64,000 nucleotides of DNA from Methylophaga sp. OBS1 (lineage in GTDB: Bacteria; Pseudomonadota; Gammaproteobacteria; Nitrosococcales; Methylophagaceae), in assembly GCF_026319365.1 (NCBI RefSeq), contig NZ_JAPDMS010000001.1, positions 1,327,757-1,391,756 on the forward strand. The letters run 5' to 3'. The notes below the pieces were generated by a model, which worked only from the letters and a program-made list of their open reading frames with translations, ran no database searches and had not been told where the DNA came from. Numbering within the stretch: the stretch's first letter is position 1; every line of letters begins with the position of its first letter. Below, one piece after another: positions 27,784-37,109 of this stretch. A program made the translations under genes and the position numbers.

Positions 27784-28374
27784 GTGGCTTCAGAGGAGGA
27801 ATTCAACCCCATCAAATCACCGTTGTATATACGACAACGCAAAACGCTACTCACCGTTACAATAATCATCATTGCGATCAACCTGATTGGCGGCGAGATT
27901 CAAACAGACACCAACGGGAGTTCTTCCCTTACACTTCCATTTGGTGTGTCTTTCCAGATCGCACGTCCATGGCTCATTGACTGGCTTCTCGTTGCCGCTC
28001 TAATCTATTTAGTTATTAGGTACTTCATTTTCTCTACTCATGTTCGTCAGCGAGTTAGAGTGTACAGAGAACGCGCGCAACGCAACTGGATACCCAGACT
28101 TGTCGATACAACTTCTAAGGATAAACTTGATCCTAACCATGTTTCAGTCAAAAGCCGATTATGGTTATGGAGATATTCCCGTGGTGAATACAACGCAGGT
28201 AATTATGAGGAAGTTGTTGTTGATGAGAAAATCAATGCACTGAAGACATTACTACCTTCAGTGTTAGTTGAGTTAGAACTATTGTGGACCAAAAACGCCT
28301 ACTCAGACTACTACTCCCCCTATCTAATGACTGCGCTTGCTATCATCTCGTACACAGCCAAAAGTTGTATTTAA
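27784..28374 (+). CDS. membrane protein of unknown function (island gene)
   Basis: A 196-residue protein starting at GTG 27784 behind an AGGA ribosome-binding site. It has a short charged N-terminus, a span at about 22-38 (LLTVTIIIIAINLIGG), a second span at about 64-84 (LIDWLLVAALIYLVIRYF), an arginine-rich middle (HVRQRVRVYRERAQRNW) and a hydrophobic C-terminal end. I do not recognise the family. Codon and base use are AT-richer than in flanking core genes. Its stop overlaps the stop of the recombinase gene by 4 bp, tail to tail, and the hydrophobic last residues may be a third span cut short. Confidence 0.6.
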   Translation: MASEEEFNPIKSPLYIRQRKTLLTVTIIIIAINLIGGEIQTDTNGSSSLTLPFGVSFQIARPWLIDWLLVAALIYLVIRYFIFSTHVRQRVRVYRERAQRNWIPRLVDTTSKDKLDPNHVSVKSRLWLWRYSRGEYNAGNYEEVVVDEKINALKTLLPSVLVELELLWTKNAYSDYYSPYLMTALAIISYTAKSCI

Positions 28375-28940
28375 TTTCCAAGCTGAATAGTTGAACATGC
28401 ACGCTTAACCGAAGCAGGAGAGATGCCGAAATGCTCGGCAGTCTGCTTGATACTCGCCGAGTTACTCCTCCTCCACCGAACAACCTCAGAATCGTCTATC
28501 TGTTTCTTCCTACCAAGAGCCTTCCCCTCGGCCTTCGCTCGTTCAATACCGGCCATCTGACGGGCCTTGATGTTCTTTCTCTCAAGCTCAGCGAGTGAGA
28601 CCAGCATGGTCAGCATGAGCTTCCCGTGGTCAGTCGATAGGTCGAACCCTTCACGCATTGAGAGGATCGCTACACCCTTCTCTCTGAGTTCCTCTACTGT
28701 TGTGAGCACGTCAATGGTATCTCTGCCCAGACGGTCAATCGAATAGACCACGACCTTATCTCCCTCACGGACATAGCTCAAGAGAGCACCGAGTCCCTTT
28801 CTGTCTTTCCCTTTGGTCGCTCCCGATACAGCCTCGTCGGTGCACCACTTGTCCACGTTGTAAACCTCCTTGAGGGCGTGTACTTGGGTCTCAGTAGTTT
28901 GCTCTCCGGTGCTGACTCGGGCGTATCCAATCACTGACAT
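28371..28940 (-). CDS. serine recombinase (resolvase/invertase family)
   Basis: A 189-residue small serine recombinase, the size of Tn3 resolvase and Hin-type invertases. The nucleophile is Ser10 in GYARVSTGEQ. Further catalytic motifs are YSIDRLGRDTIDVL and ELERKNIKARQMAGIERAKAEGK, and a C-terminal helix-turn-helix (TAEHFGISPASVKRAC) binds DNA. ATG 28940 with GGAGAG upstream is the start; eight in-frame residues further up are not part of the family. It could resolve, invert or integrate a small element. Several similar GGCTCA motifs lie just upstream and may be its binding sites. Confidence 0.92.
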   Translation of the reverse strand: MSVIGYARVSTGEQTTETQVHALKEVYNVDKWCTDEAVSGATKGKDRKGLGALLSYVREGDKVVVYSIDRLGRDTIDVLTTVEELREKGVAILSMREGFDLSTDHGKLMLTMLVSLAELERKNIKARQMAGIERAKAEGKALGRKKQIDDSEVVRWRRSNSASIKQTAEHFGISPASVKRACSTIQLGN

Positions 28941-28955
28941 TACTTGCTCTCCTTG

Positions 28956-29023
28956 ATGGCTCAATATGTATGGCTCACATATTAGAGACTGGCTCAGTAA
29001 AAATCAACACGTTTGAGCCACAT
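28956..29023. repeat. repeated GGCTCA motifs upstream of the recombinase
   Basis: Two adjacent near-identical 14-mers, ATGGCTCAATATGT (28956-28969) and ATGGCTCACATATT (28970-28983), are followed by CTGGCTCAGTAA (28990-29001) and an inverted copy TTTGAGCCACAT (29012-29023). Four copies of the same core in 68 bp directly upstream of a serine recombinase look like resolvase subsites or operator sites. Confidence 0.55.
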
Positions 29024-29140
29024 TGAGAGAGTCACCGCTGGGTAGCTCTTTTGGTGTAGCTTTTGAGCTACTGGAATTGATCAGTTTTCAGAAAGTTGAG
29101 ACTATGTTTATTCATAGTTAACATTATTGGAATAAACGTC

Positions 29141-29512
29141 ATGGGAAGACGATACAGAAGGAGGAGCTCAGCAAACTCAATCATCTCTGACTCAACTCAC
29201 ATTAGCTCTAAGTTGTCTTGGGTAGGAGCTTTGATATTCGGTTTTGTAACCTTTTCGCTTTTCTATTTCATCATCCCTGCATGGCTTTCAAATAAAGCTG
29301 CAATTCAACCTGAAAACACCATACTCACCCAAGGTATGCTCGAAACGATTATTGCTCCAAGGATTCGCTGGATTGAACGCATAGGAGTTGCCTGTGGCTT
29401 GATTGGCTTGTTTTTCTCTATCCGTAACTACTTCATAGCTCGACGTGCTGGTTACAGGGAGAGAAGTCTCGTCGGGCTGCTAGCTAGGTTGTTTGGTAGA
29501 GACTTGAGCTGA
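29141..29512 (+). CDS. small two-span membrane protein of unknown function (island gene)
   Basis: A 123-residue protein with a strongly basic N-terminus (MGRRYRRRSS), a span at about 27-47 (WVGALIFGFVTFSLFYFIIP), a second span at about 83-100 (IGVACGLIGLFFSIRNYF) and a basic C-terminus (RRAGYRERSLVGLLARLFGR). The basic ends would keep both termini in the cytoplasm. I do not recognise a family. It is divergent from the recombinase, and its 3' end overlaps the remains of a KilA-N gene on the other strand. Confidence 0.5.
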   Translation: MGRRYRRRSSANSIISDSTHISSKLSWVGALIFGFVTFSLFYFIIPAWLSNKAAIQPENTILTQGMLETIIAPRIRWIERIGVACGLIGLFFSIRNYFIARRAGYRERSLVGLLARLFGRDLS

Positions 29513-29915
29513 TTTGAGGCAGGTATTGTTTCATCACTTTGTTTGCAGTGTGGTAAGACCGTCTCCAGATACGCCATTGGATTGTTCAGCACGTCTTCAG
29601 AAGCGTGTTCAGCTAGAGCGATACCTTGAATCTGGAGAGTGTCTAAAGCCTTTATGACTTTCAGTTGGAACTTCGGACTGACACATTTGCGTAGGCATAC
29701 ACCAGCTCCTTCACTGCGAAGTTTCCACCATATCTACCAGCTTGAAAGTTTAACAGTAGGATTCTCCACAGTTAGTTCTTCAATCAGCTTGACACCATCA
29801 AAGCGATACCACTGAGCAGGTAGATGTCTGTATTCACCTCCCGCCGCACGATGCAGGTCATTCAGACAGTGTGTCCTTCAAAGTCCTGCTTGATTGTCAG
29901 GTCGGCTACTACGAG
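29452..29915 (-). pseudogene. frameshifted KilA-N-domain phage gene
   Basis: No single reading frame covers this stretch, but minus-strand pieces in different frames read, in order, LTIKQDFEGHTV, LNDLHRAAGGEYRHLPAQW, YRFDGVKLIEELTVENPTVK, FQAGRYGGNFAVKELVYAYA and SPKFQLKVIKALDTLQ. Together they make up a KilA-N domain, a DNA-binding domain of phage and large-virus proteins. At least three frame changes or small deletions separate the pieces, and a final open tail (PMAYLETVLPHCKQSDETIP) runs to the stop at 29452. The gene is therefore dead unless the sequence has errors. It marks the island as phage-derived. Confidence 0.82.
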
Positions 29916-30101
29916 CTAATTCCAGAGTATGATCCTGCGCGCCATTGTACCTCTAAACCTAGACACTTTTTATGGTACAAAATGTAACTTAAACCATACA
30001 GAAGTCGCAGGATAGGTACAGGAATTCACTATAGAGCTAAATCCTGCTTTAAAAGGCGAAATTTAACAAGTTATAAAGCGCTAAAAAACGAAATTAGTGA
30101 A
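29916..30101. other. AT-rich non-coding end of the island
   Basis: No coding frame was found. A spaced inverted repeat TATGGT/ACCATA lies at 29972-29999, but its meaning is unclear. The stretch separates the KilA-N remnant from the core-genome regulator on its right. Confidence 0.4.
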
Positions 30102-30740
30102 TTAATTATTCGAGCTAGAGATTGCCTGATCTTGCGTGTAATCCTTGACCAGGCGTTGAATGCGCGCAAAAGGAATCGGTTTTTCCTCTACAATCACATT
30201 CTCTGGTAAGTCGTAGTTCTGATGGATTTCATCTTTGTTCAAACCAGTCACGACCACAATCTGGCAATGGTCCATATCCGGATTCTGCTGGATAACGTTA
30301 ATCATGTGGGCACCATCCATCCGTGGCATGCGTAAGTCGGTAATAATGATGTCCGGTTTTTTAGAGCCAATTTGAAGCAGCGCATCATAACCGTCATGGG
30401 CAAGATAGACTGCTGTTTTTGGCGTTTCCCAGCTTTCGATCTGCATCTGGTAGAGTTTGAGCAAATCTTTATCATCGTCAACGATCATAATCCTGACAAT
30501 ATCAGTCGCCGACTTTACTGCTTTGTCTGCAGTAACTGATGGGCTTTCAGCTTTTTCTTCTGCCTTACCCTTGCCTAACTCGCGTGCCAGCCGTTCAACT
30601 TCCCTCGCAGTGATACGACGATGCCCGCCCAGTGTTTTGGTGACCTGAATCATGCCACTGTCAGCCCACATCTGGATGGTTCTGGGTGTGACGCCGAAAA
30701 TCTTTGCCACCTTGGTGGTGGTGTAGAGTTGCTCTTCCAT
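30102..30740 (-). CDS. excisionase/MerR-type HTH fused to a response-regulator receiver
   Basis: A 212-residue protein. Residues about 5-55 form a MerR/excisionase helix-turn-helix (YTTTKVAKIFGVTPRTIQMWADSG), followed by an alanine/lysine-rich linker and a receiver domain from about residue 82 (RIMIVDDDKDLLKLYQMQ) with phosphoacceptor Asp135 in IIITDLRMPRMDG. The usual order is receiver first and output second; here the DNA-binding domain is N-terminal. It has no kinase next to it. It presumably binds DNA under phosphorylation control, but its targets are unknown. Another reading is an adaptor whose HTH anchors a receiver at a DNA site. Confidence 0.85.
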   Translation of the reverse strand: MEEQLYTTTKVAKIFGVTPRTIQMWADSGMIQVTKTLGGHRRITAREVERLARELGKGKAEEKAESPSVTADKAVKSATDIVRIMIVDDDKDLLKLYQMQIESWETPKTAVYLAHDGYDALLQIGSKKPDIIITDLRMPRMDGAHMINVIQQNPDMDHCQIVVVTGLNKDEIHQNYDLPENVIVEEKPIPFARIQRLVKDYTQDQAISSSNN

Positions 30741-31181
30741 AGTTACCTGTCTGCAATTTATATTGTTCGCAACATATTATATAAGTTGTCTGTTCAAGGT
30801 CTCATTAGATTATACGCTTGCTGGATAATTATTTTCTGTTTCTTCTGGATAATCCTGAGTTTAGCTGGTGCAGAGTCGATTGTACTGACGCTCTGTCAGA
30901 TGCATGTGAATATACTGCTTGGCGTGAGGGTGATCAGCGTCACTCTTAGCTATTTCGAAACACAGGTTAACAGGCCGTACTCAATAGAAATTGCTTGATA
31001 CGCAATTGGGAATGAACTTATTTCACGTTTTCACGGCCAGGCTCACAGACAAATGATAGCAAAATTAAAGCTATAAATCAGACAGTTGCAGAATGTTAAG
31101 CGATTAACCGCGCCACTTTTCTAATCTGCGAGACTCGCGTAAGCTGAGCCAAACAGGGTTTGCTATCAGCAGGAGTGGTAT
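30741..31181. other. intergenic region without a recognisable gene
   Basis: About 440 bp between the divergent receiver-fusion gene and the DUF2789 gene. A long frame on the plus strand here starts inside the fusion gene in antisense and has no family features. GCAGGAG at about 31171 is the ribosome-binding site of the DUF2789 gene. Promoters for both neighbours should lie here; no operator could be assigned. Confidence 0.4.
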
Positions 31182-31412
31182 ATGGAAGCGACTTTTCATT
31201 CACTGGAGAATCTGTTTCTTCAGCTTGGGCTTGATAATGACCCGGCAGCGATCGATGCTTTCATCAAAGACAATAAGCTGGCTCAGGATGAAGCGCTGCA
31301 AGATGCGCCATTCTGGACACCCAGCCAGGCGGCCTTTATCGAAGAGTGCCTGAACGACGACTCTGACTGGGCGGAAGTTGTAGATCAACTCAACGCTTTA
31401 CTGCATGAGTGA
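31182..31412 (+). CDS. DUF2789 family protein
   Basis: A 76-residue acidic protein with the look of the DUF2789 family (HSLENLFLQLGLDNDPAAIDAFI and FWTPSQAAFIEECLNDDSDWAEVVDQLN). The function of the family is unknown. The start ATG has GGAG at the right distance. It overlaps fumC by 8 bp and is probably cotranscribed with it. Confidence 0.78.
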   Translation: MEATFHSLENLFLQLGLDNDPAAIDAFIKDNKLAQDEALQDAPFWTPSQAAFIEECLNDDSDWAEVVDQLNALLHE

Positions 31413-32766
31413 CATCACCCCAAAGCCCGAATTCACCCTCTGGGGTCAGCAGACCGATGCTGCCCTGCAGCACTTCCGCGTTGGTCAGGAAACGCTGCCT
31501 GACCCCATTATTCGGGCCTATGGGCTGGTCAAATACTGCGCCGCTGATACCCATCAGCAACATGGTAGACTGGAGCAGCGCATCGCTGAGGCTATCAAAC
31601 TGGCCGCAAAACAGTTGTTTCAGGGGCAACTGAATAATCAGTTCCCGATCTCGCTTTGGCAGTCCGGCTCCGGTACGCAGTCGCATATGAACGTCAATGA
31701 AGTGCTGGCTACATTGGCCACACAGACGCTGGACGGACAACACCAGGTTCATCCTAATGATCACTGCAACCTCGGGCAGTCAACCAATGACAGCTTTCCG
31801 ACAGCATTACATATCGCCTCGGTGTCCTTATTGAATACAAGCCTGTTGCCGGCACTCAGGCAGTTGGCTCAGCGTTTTGAGAATTTATCCGATAGCTGGC
31901 AGTCGCTGCTGAAAACCGGTAGGACGCACCTGCAGGATGCCACGCCGCTGTCTCTGGGCCAGGAATTCTCTGCCTATGCCGCCCAGCTTAAGCTCTCACA
32001 ACATCAGCTTGAGTCAGATTTACCCGATTTGCTGTCATTGACGATGGGGGGTACTGCTGTCGGCACTGGCATCAATAGCCGTGCGGGCTTTGCTGCAGCC
32101 TTCTGCGACAGGCTGAATGAACTGACCGGCCACACGTTCAAACCCAGTGATAACTGCTTTGCCGGCCAGGCCAGTCATGATGCCATAGTCGCCCTTTCCG
32201 GCAGCCTGAACACCCTGGCCAGTAGCCTCAACAAGATAGCCAGTGACCTGCGACTGATGGCGTCCGGTCCACGATGTGGCCTGGGTGAACTAACACTGCC
32301 TGCCAATGAACCGGGTTCTTCAATTATGCCCGGTAAGGTCAACCCATCCCAATGTGAAATGCTGAATATGGTCTGTGCCCAGGTTATGGGAAATCATCTG
32401 ACCATCACCATGGCCAATGCGCAGGGACAATTCCAGCTTAATACCTTTAAACCGGTGATCGCGCTCAATATCATTCAGTCGCTGGCGTTACTGGCAGATG
32501 CCATCACCAGTTTTGACAACTTCTGCGTCTCTGGCATCAAGCCTAATGAAACGCAGCTGCAGGAAATGATGGAAAAAAGCCTGATGCTCGCCACAGCCCT
32601 GACGCCGCACCTGGGATACGACAAAGTGACCGAGATTGTTCACTATGCCAGCGAGCAGAGGTGCAGTTTGCGCCAGGCCGTTATCGACTTGGAAATGATG
32701 AGCGCTGCAGCGTATGACCGGCTAATTCGACCCGAAACGATGATTACCCCTTCCTCCAACGCTTAA
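31405..32766 (+). CDS. fumC: class II fumarase
   Basis: An iron-independent fumarate hydratase of 453 residues that interconverts fumarate and malate in the TCA cycle. It has [33 protein letters not shown] and the superfamily signature [16 protein letters not shown] with the catalytic serine pair near 305/306. Aspartase and argininosuccinate lyase share the fold, but the [14 protein letters not shown] stretch is typical of FumC. Its stop overlaps the stop of the slipin gene by 4 bp, tail to tail. Confidence 0.94.
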   Translation: MSDITPKPEFTLWGQQTDAALQHFRVGQETLPDPIIRAYGLVKYCAADTHQQHGRLEQRIAEAIKLAAKQLFQGQLNNQFPISLWQSGSGTQSHMNVNEVLATLATQTLDGQHQVHPNDHCNLGQSTNDSFPTALHIASVSLLNTSLLPALRQLAQRFENLSDSWQSLLKTGRTHLQDATPLSLGQEFSAYAAQLKLSQHQLESDLPDLLSLTMGGTAVGTGINSRAGFAAAFCDRLNELTGHTFKPSDNCFAGQASHDAIVALSGSLNTLASSLNKIASDLRLMASGPRCGLGELTLPANEPGSSIMPGKVNPSQCEMLNMVCAQVMGNHLTITMANAQGQFQLNTFKPVIALNIIQSLALLADAITSFDNFCVSGIKPNETQLQEMMEKSLMLATALTPHLGYDKVTEIVHYASEQRCSLRQAVIDLEMMSAAAYDRLIRPETMITPSSNA

Positions 32767-33527
32767 TCACTGCCTTTTCTGGCACTCATTGAGCGCATGG
32801 CATCCAGCAGCTCGACCGGCAATGGGAAGACAATCGTCGACGACTTATCACCCGCGATGTCGGTCAGTGTCTGCAAATAACGCAACTGGAGAGACTGGGG
32901 CTGCTTCGCCAGAATTTCCGCGGCCTGCTGCAGCTTTTCCGACGCCTGTAATTCGCCTTCGGCATGTATCACTTTGGCACGACGATTACGTTCCGCCTCG
33001 GCCTGTTTGGCAATCGCCCGGATCATACTTTCATCCAGATCCACGTGTTTAATCTCAACATTCGCCACCTTGATACCCCAGGCATCAGTCTGGGAATCAA
33101 GAATCGACTGGATATCATTGTTGAGTTTGTCGCGCTCAGACAGCATTTCATCGAGCTCATGCTGGCCCAGCACCGATCTGAGTGTGGTCTGTGCCAGTTG
33201 GCTGGTCGCATCGTAGTATTGTTCCACCTGGATAATCGATTTCTGTGGGTCGATGACTCGAAAGTAAACCACTGCATTGACGTGTACGGAGACGTTATCC
33301 TGAGAAATCACATCCTGGGTGGGCACATCCATCACAATGGTACGCAGGTCAACCCTGACCATCTGCTGGATAAAAGGAATAATAATGATAAAGCCAGGGC
33401 CTTTCACCTTGTAGAAACGGCCCAGCAGGAACACCACGCCGCGCTCGTATTCGCGAAGAATCCTTACCGCACTGATCAACAGCGCGATGATCGCTATCGC
33501 GACCACTGCCAGAAATTGTAATGTCAT
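32763..33527 (-). CDS. slipin (SPFH/band 7 membrane protein)
   Basis: A 254-residue SPFH-domain protein of the slipin group with one N-terminal membrane anchor ([20 protein letters not shown]), the start [20 protein letters not shown] and the pattern [22 protein letters not shown]. Slipins form ring-like membrane scaffolds. Its partner NfeD-type protease is encoded directly upstream with a 4-bp overlap. The classical pair acts in membrane-protein quality control. Confidence 0.92.
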   Translation of the reverse strand: MTLQFLAVVAIAIIALLISAVRILREYERGVVFLLGRFYKVKGPGFIIIIPFIQQMVRVDLRTIVMDVPTQDVISQDNVSVHVNAVVYFRVIDPQKSIIQVEQYYDATSQLAQTTLRSVLGQHELDEMLSERDKLNNDIQSILDSQTDAWGIKVANVEIKHVDLDESMIRAIAKQAEAERNRRAKVIHAEGELQASEKLQQAAEILAKQPQSLQLRYLQTLTDIAGDKSSTIVFPLPVELLDAMRSMSARKGSD

Positions 33528-34909
33528 ATTGCCTCCCCATCTTTAGCTAGTGCTTCGACTTCCAGCGTGAGTCCTTCCAGGGCTTTTACCACCGCTTTGT
33601 CGCCCTTTTTCAAAGGCGTGCGGGTGACGGCTGTCCAGCGTTCACCATGAACCAGTACCTTGCCCCGCTCTGAGAAATGCTCATCGGCGACACAGACTGC
33701 GCCAATCATTTCTTCCTGTCCTGACACAATCGGGTGATCGCGGTTTCGTAAAACCATACCCAGGGCCATCAGAAAAAAAGCCACTGTGGATACCGTCACA
33801 CCGGCGATAATCCCCATATTGACACCGTAACCGGGCAACTCCGTATCAATCAGCATCACCGAACCAGCCACAAATGCCGCCACACCGCCCAGTCCCAATA
33901 CACCGAAACTCGGCTGAAAGGCTTCTGCCACCATCAGGGCTATTCCCAGTAGTATCAATGCCAGGCCAGCATAATTGATGGGCAGGATCTGGAAGGAAAA
34001 CAAGGCCAGCAACAAACAGATAGACCCGATGGTACCCGGCACAATCGAACCGGGGTTGGCAAACTCAAAGATCAGACCATAAATCCCAATCATCATCAGA
34101 ATATAAGCGATATTGGGGTTGGTTATAATTTCCAGCACTTTATTGCGCCAGTCAGGCAGGATCTCGGTCAGTGTGACAGCGTCGGTTTCGAGCGTGGTCT
34201 CGTTGCCCAGCACCTTCACCTTTTTGCCATTCAGTTGCTGAATCAAATCCCGCTGGTTAGTTGCCACGATATCAATGACGTTGTCTGCCAGTGCGGCTTC
34301 AGCAGTCAGACTCTGTGCCTCACGAACTGCTTTTTCCGCCCATTCAGCATTACGGCCCCGAAGTTCAGCCAGGCCCTTGATATAAGCCACGGCGTCATTC
34401 ACCACTTTTCGGGTCATCGCATCGCCGTCATTAGCCGGCTCGGAATCGGCTTCCTGCTTTTTGTCTTGTCCCGTCTCGGGTGGTGGCGATTTATCGTCGG
34501 CGGGGGCAAAGCCCGGCGACATTTGTACCGGTGTTGCCGCCCCCAGATTGGTGGCCGGAGTCATGGCCGCGACATGACTGGCATACAACAAATAGGTGCC
34601 GGCACTGGCAGCACGGGCGCCTCCCGGAGTGACATAAGTGACCACTGGCACAGGGGAAGCAATGATTTGCTTGATCATTTCCCGCATTGATAAGTCGAGG
34701 CCACCCGGTGTATCCAGCCGGACCAGCATGAAAGCCGCATCAGCCTCGATAGCTTGTTCCAGGGAGCGGGAAAAATAATCCGCCGTCGCAGGACTTATCA
34801 CACCCTCGATTTCGATAATGTAAGCTGCTTGTGATTGCGCTGCCAGCGGGTTGCTGCCCCCGGCAGCACTCAGTGTGAAGATGACTGACAACAGCCATGC
34901 TCGCATCAT
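33524..34909 (-). CDS. NfeD-family membrane serine protease
   Basis: A 461-residue NfeD1b protein. It has a signal peptide, a ClpP-like protease domain with nucleophile Ser102 in [13 protein letters not shown] and catalytic Lys178 in [13 protein letters not shown], then a block of membrane spans from about residue 255 to 375, and a C-terminal NfeD OB-fold ([14 protein letters not shown]). A proline- and charge-rich insert (about 138-162) lies between the two catalytic residues. The family cleaves hydrophobic C-termini of partner membrane proteins such as stomatins; the slipin gene next to it fits. Confidence 0.93.
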   Translation of the reverse strand: MMRAWLLSVIFTLSAAGGSNPLAAQSQAAYIIEIEGVISPATADYFSRSLEQAIEADAAFMLVRLDTPGGLDLSMREMIKQIIASPVPVVTYVTPGGARAASAGTYLLYASHVAAMTPATNLGAATPVQMSPGFAPADDKSPPPETGQDKKQEADSEPANDGDAMTRKVVNDAVAYIKGLAELRGRNAEWAEKAVREAQSLTAEAALADNVIDIVATNQRDLIQQLNGKKVKVLGNETTLETDAVTLTEILPDWRNKVLEIITNPNIAYILMMIGIYGLIFEFANPGSIVPGTIGSICLLLALFSFQILPINYAGLALILLGIALMVAEAFQPSFGVLGLGGVAAFVAGSVMLIDTELPGYGVNMGIIAGVTVSTVAFFLMALGMVLRNRDHPIVSGQEEMIGAVCVADEHFSERGKVLVHGERWTAVTRTPLKKGDKAVVKALEGLTLEVEALAKDGEAI

Positions 34910-34952
34910 AAGTCCGGCTCCTTTACCTCACCGGTTGGTCGCCGGTTTAGTG

Positions 34953-36149
34953 TTAACGTATCGAGCGGTAGATATGCGGTCGACTACGTTTACTCAATAC
35001 CAGTTGCCATAACTGCCCTTGCCGGGCTTTGAAAAAGCCGGCGCAGGACATGAGATAGTATTTCCACATTCTGTAGAAACGCTCGTCATATTTATGTGAT
35101 AAAGCTGGCCAGGCCGCGTCGAAATTTTCCCACCAGGCCATCAATGTGTTGTAGTAATCCTGACCGAAGTTATGCCAGTCCTCTATAATCAGGCGCTCAT
35201 TGAGTACCCGACTCAGTTGCTCTGCAGACGGCAACTTGCCATTACGGAAGATATATTTGTCAATCCAGGGGTCGACGCGATTGATCGTCTTGTAGATGCC
35301 GATGGTGTGCAGTAAAAACAAACCGTTGTCTTTAAGCAGACGTCTGACGGTATCAAAGTAGATCGGGTAGTTTTTCTCACCGACATGTTCAAACATGCCC
35401 ACTGAGACAATTTTGTCGTATTCGCCGTTGAGATCACGATAATCAATCAACTCGATATTGACTGGCAGACCGGCACAACGATCCTGTGCCAGCTTTTGCT
35501 GCTCTTTGGAAATGGTAATACCCAGTACTTCAACCCCATAATTCTTGGCGGCATGTCGCGCCAGCCCTCCCCAGCCGCATCCAATCTCAAGCAGTTTCTC
35601 GCCTGGTTTGAGCTCCAGCTTGCGGCAAATCATGTCCAGCTTATTCACTTGTGCCTGATCCAGGTTGTCAGCCTCATGCCAGTAGCCACAGGAATAGCTC
35701 ATGGTCGGATCCAACATTGACTCAAATACATCATTGCCAATATCGTAGTGCTGTTCTCCTACCTGAAATGCGCGCTGACTGGACTGAAGATTGAACAGGC
35801 GATGCCGCATCACCTGTATCAGCAGACGCATACGCGCCCAGCCGCCAAGTTTTTCATCGACGTTGAAGCTGAGGAGTCGATCGAAGAGTTGATCCAGGCG
35901 CAGACAGTCCCAAAGACCATCCATGTAACTCTCACCAAAACCGAGAGAACCTTTGCTGAGGATGCGTTGGTAGACCTCATCGCTATGGACCTGGATATCC
36001 CAGGGCGCATCGCCATTGAATTGAACGCCAGATTCTGCCGCTAATTCTCGTAACATTGGGGGCGGCGGTGGCTGGATATTACTGGCACCACCACTGCTGC
36101 TGGGGTAGGTTTGATCCATTTTTTGCTGGAATCGCGTAAATCTAGCCAT
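34953..36149 (-). CDS. cfa: cyclopropane-fatty-acyl-phospholipid synthase
   Basis: A 398-residue SAM-dependent enzyme that adds a methylene bridge to double bonds of membrane phospholipid acyl chains. It shows the SAM motif LEIGCGWGGLARHAA, the active-site stretch MSYSCGYWHEADNLDQAQ with the bicarbonate-binding cysteine kept, SVGMFEHVGEKNY and YIFRNGKLPS. ATG 36149 is chosen; the in-frame extension to 36242 is not conserved. Of the three cyclopropane-synthase homologues in this window it is the one that most resembles the E. coli enzyme. Confidence 0.93.
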   Translation of the reverse strand: MARFTRFQQKMDQTYPSSSGGASNIQPPPPPMLRELAAESGVQFNGDAPWDIQVHSDEVYQRILSKGSLGFGESYMDGLWDCLRLDQLFDRLLSFNVDEKLGGWARMRLLIQVMRHRLFNLQSSQRAFQVGEQHYDIGNDVFESMLDPTMSYSCGYWHEADNLDQAQVNKLDMICRKLELKPGEKLLEIGCGWGGLARHAAKNYGVEVLGITISKEQQKLAQDRCAGLPVNIELIDYRDLNGEYDKIVSVGMFEHVGEKNYPIYFDTVRRLLKDNGLFLLHTIGIYKTINRVDPWIDKYIFRNGKLPSAEQLSRVLNERLIIEDWHNFGQDYYNTLMAWWENFDAAWPALSHKYDERFYRMWKYYLMSCAGFFKARQGQLWQLVLSKRSRPHIYRSIR

Positions 36150-36280
36150 GCTGTCCCGTCCCGTTGAGAAAAGCCTGAGTAAATTGCTGCAACCTGTTGT
36201 TATTACGCTACCGCGAAATGTTGCCGGTGACAATCGAAACAATGAATCATTTACCGGATTTTTGATGCTGAAAACAAAAA

Positions 36281-36306
36281 ACCCCGGCTGATTCTCAGTC
36301 CGGGGT
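36281..36306 (-). terminator. rho-independent terminator after bfr
   Basis: A GC-rich stem (ACCCCGG pairing with CCGGGGT, plus an inner CTGA/TCAG pairing with a one-base bulge) is followed on the minus strand by TTTTTTGTTTT. It lies just past the bfr stop and ends that transcript. Confidence 0.85.
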
Positions 36307-36313
36307 CTGTGTT

Positions 36314-36793
36314 TTATTCGGCTTCTTTAACTATCTGAGCCTGATGATAATTTTCCAGCCCAACTTTATCGATGAGTCCTAATTGGGTTTCAAGCCAATC
36401 CACGTGCTCTTCTTCTGAATCCAGAATTTCACGGAACAGATCACGGGTGACATAGTCCCCGACCCCCTCGCAGTATTTGATCGCTTCTTTCAAATCCGGG
36501 ATGGCATCCAGTTCCAGAGACAGATCACACTGGATCATCTCACGGGTATTCTCACCAATACGCAAAGCGCCCAGATCCTGCAGGTTAGGCAACCCCTCCA
36601 GAAACAATATCCGCTCGGTCAATTTGTCGGCATGTTTCATTTCATCTATCGACTCATGATATTCATGCTCGTAGAGGTTGTGCAGCCCCCAATCTTTATA
36701 CATTTTGGCATGGAGGAAGTACTGATTAATGGCAATCAGCTCGTTACCCAGTACTTTATTGAGATATTCAATAACTTTGGCATCGCCTTTCAT
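36314..36793 (-). CDS. bfr: bacterioferritin
   Basis: A 159-residue haem-containing ferritin that stores iron as a ferric mineral in a 24-mer shell. It has the conserved N-terminus [28 protein letters not shown] with ferroxidase Glu18 region, [14 protein letters not shown], and the second half [16 protein letters not shown]. Met52, the haem ligand in E. coli, corresponds to the methionine in SIDEMKHAD. Iron release uses Bfd, encoded about 300 bp further upstream. Confidence 0.96.
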   Translation of the reverse strand: MKGDAKVIEYLNKVLGNELIAINQYFLHAKMYKDWGLHNLYEHEYHESIDEMKHADKLTERILFLEGLPNLQDLGALRIGENTREMIQCDLSLELDAIPDLKEAIKYCEGVGDYVTRDLFREILDSEEEHVDWLETQLGLIDKVGLENYHQAQIVKEAE

Positions 36794-37109
36794 GGCTTAA
36801 CTCCTGTTTCAATCCAGTTGTGACGATTATCGTGTTTTCACACAAAATGTCAAAGCTAAGCTACTGATAATAAAATAAAAATAGCAACTATTATCATCTA
36901 GATTAGAAACGTTGACAGAGAGCTTTTCTCATTGTCGGGAGAGCAGAATCAGGGGGATCAAAAAATGTCTTAATAAAGAGGCTTTTAGCATTTCCCTATC
37001 ATTTGTAGGGACAAAGCGAAGCGCATTAACTAAAGTCTTTTTGTTGAAACAGGAAGGTATTAACGGGTAATGCGTTTTTATGGGAAGTATGAATTTTGCG
37101 CAAATAAAA
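36794..37109. other. AT-rich intergenic region between bfr and bfd
   Basis: No gene was found. Fur-like A/T-rich sequence lies at 36866-36898 (GATAATAAAATAAAAATAG and ATTATCATC), upstream of bfr, and might hold its promoter and iron control. The match to the Fur consensus is only partial. Confidence 0.4.

Noticed and set aside
29972..29999. Inverted repeat TATGGT...ACCATA as an element end
   Set aside because: It is only 6 bp per arm in AT-rich sequence and has no counterpart at the other end of the island.
27447..30101. A tyrosine-integrase-type insertion with a direct repeat of the tRNA 3' end
   Set aside because: I looked for a second copy of the tRNA end (TTCGATTCCCACCC) toward 30101 and found none, and no tyrosine integrase is present.
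30621..30998. A plus-strand frame running from the receiver-fusion gene into the intergenic region
   Set aside because: It begins in antisense to a real gene, and its hydrophobic tail has no family match or start signal in the intergenic part.
36866..36898. A Fur box upstream of bfr
   Set aside because: The best 19-bp window matches the consensus at only about 11 positions, which AT-rich sequence can give by chance; it is noted only as Fur-like.
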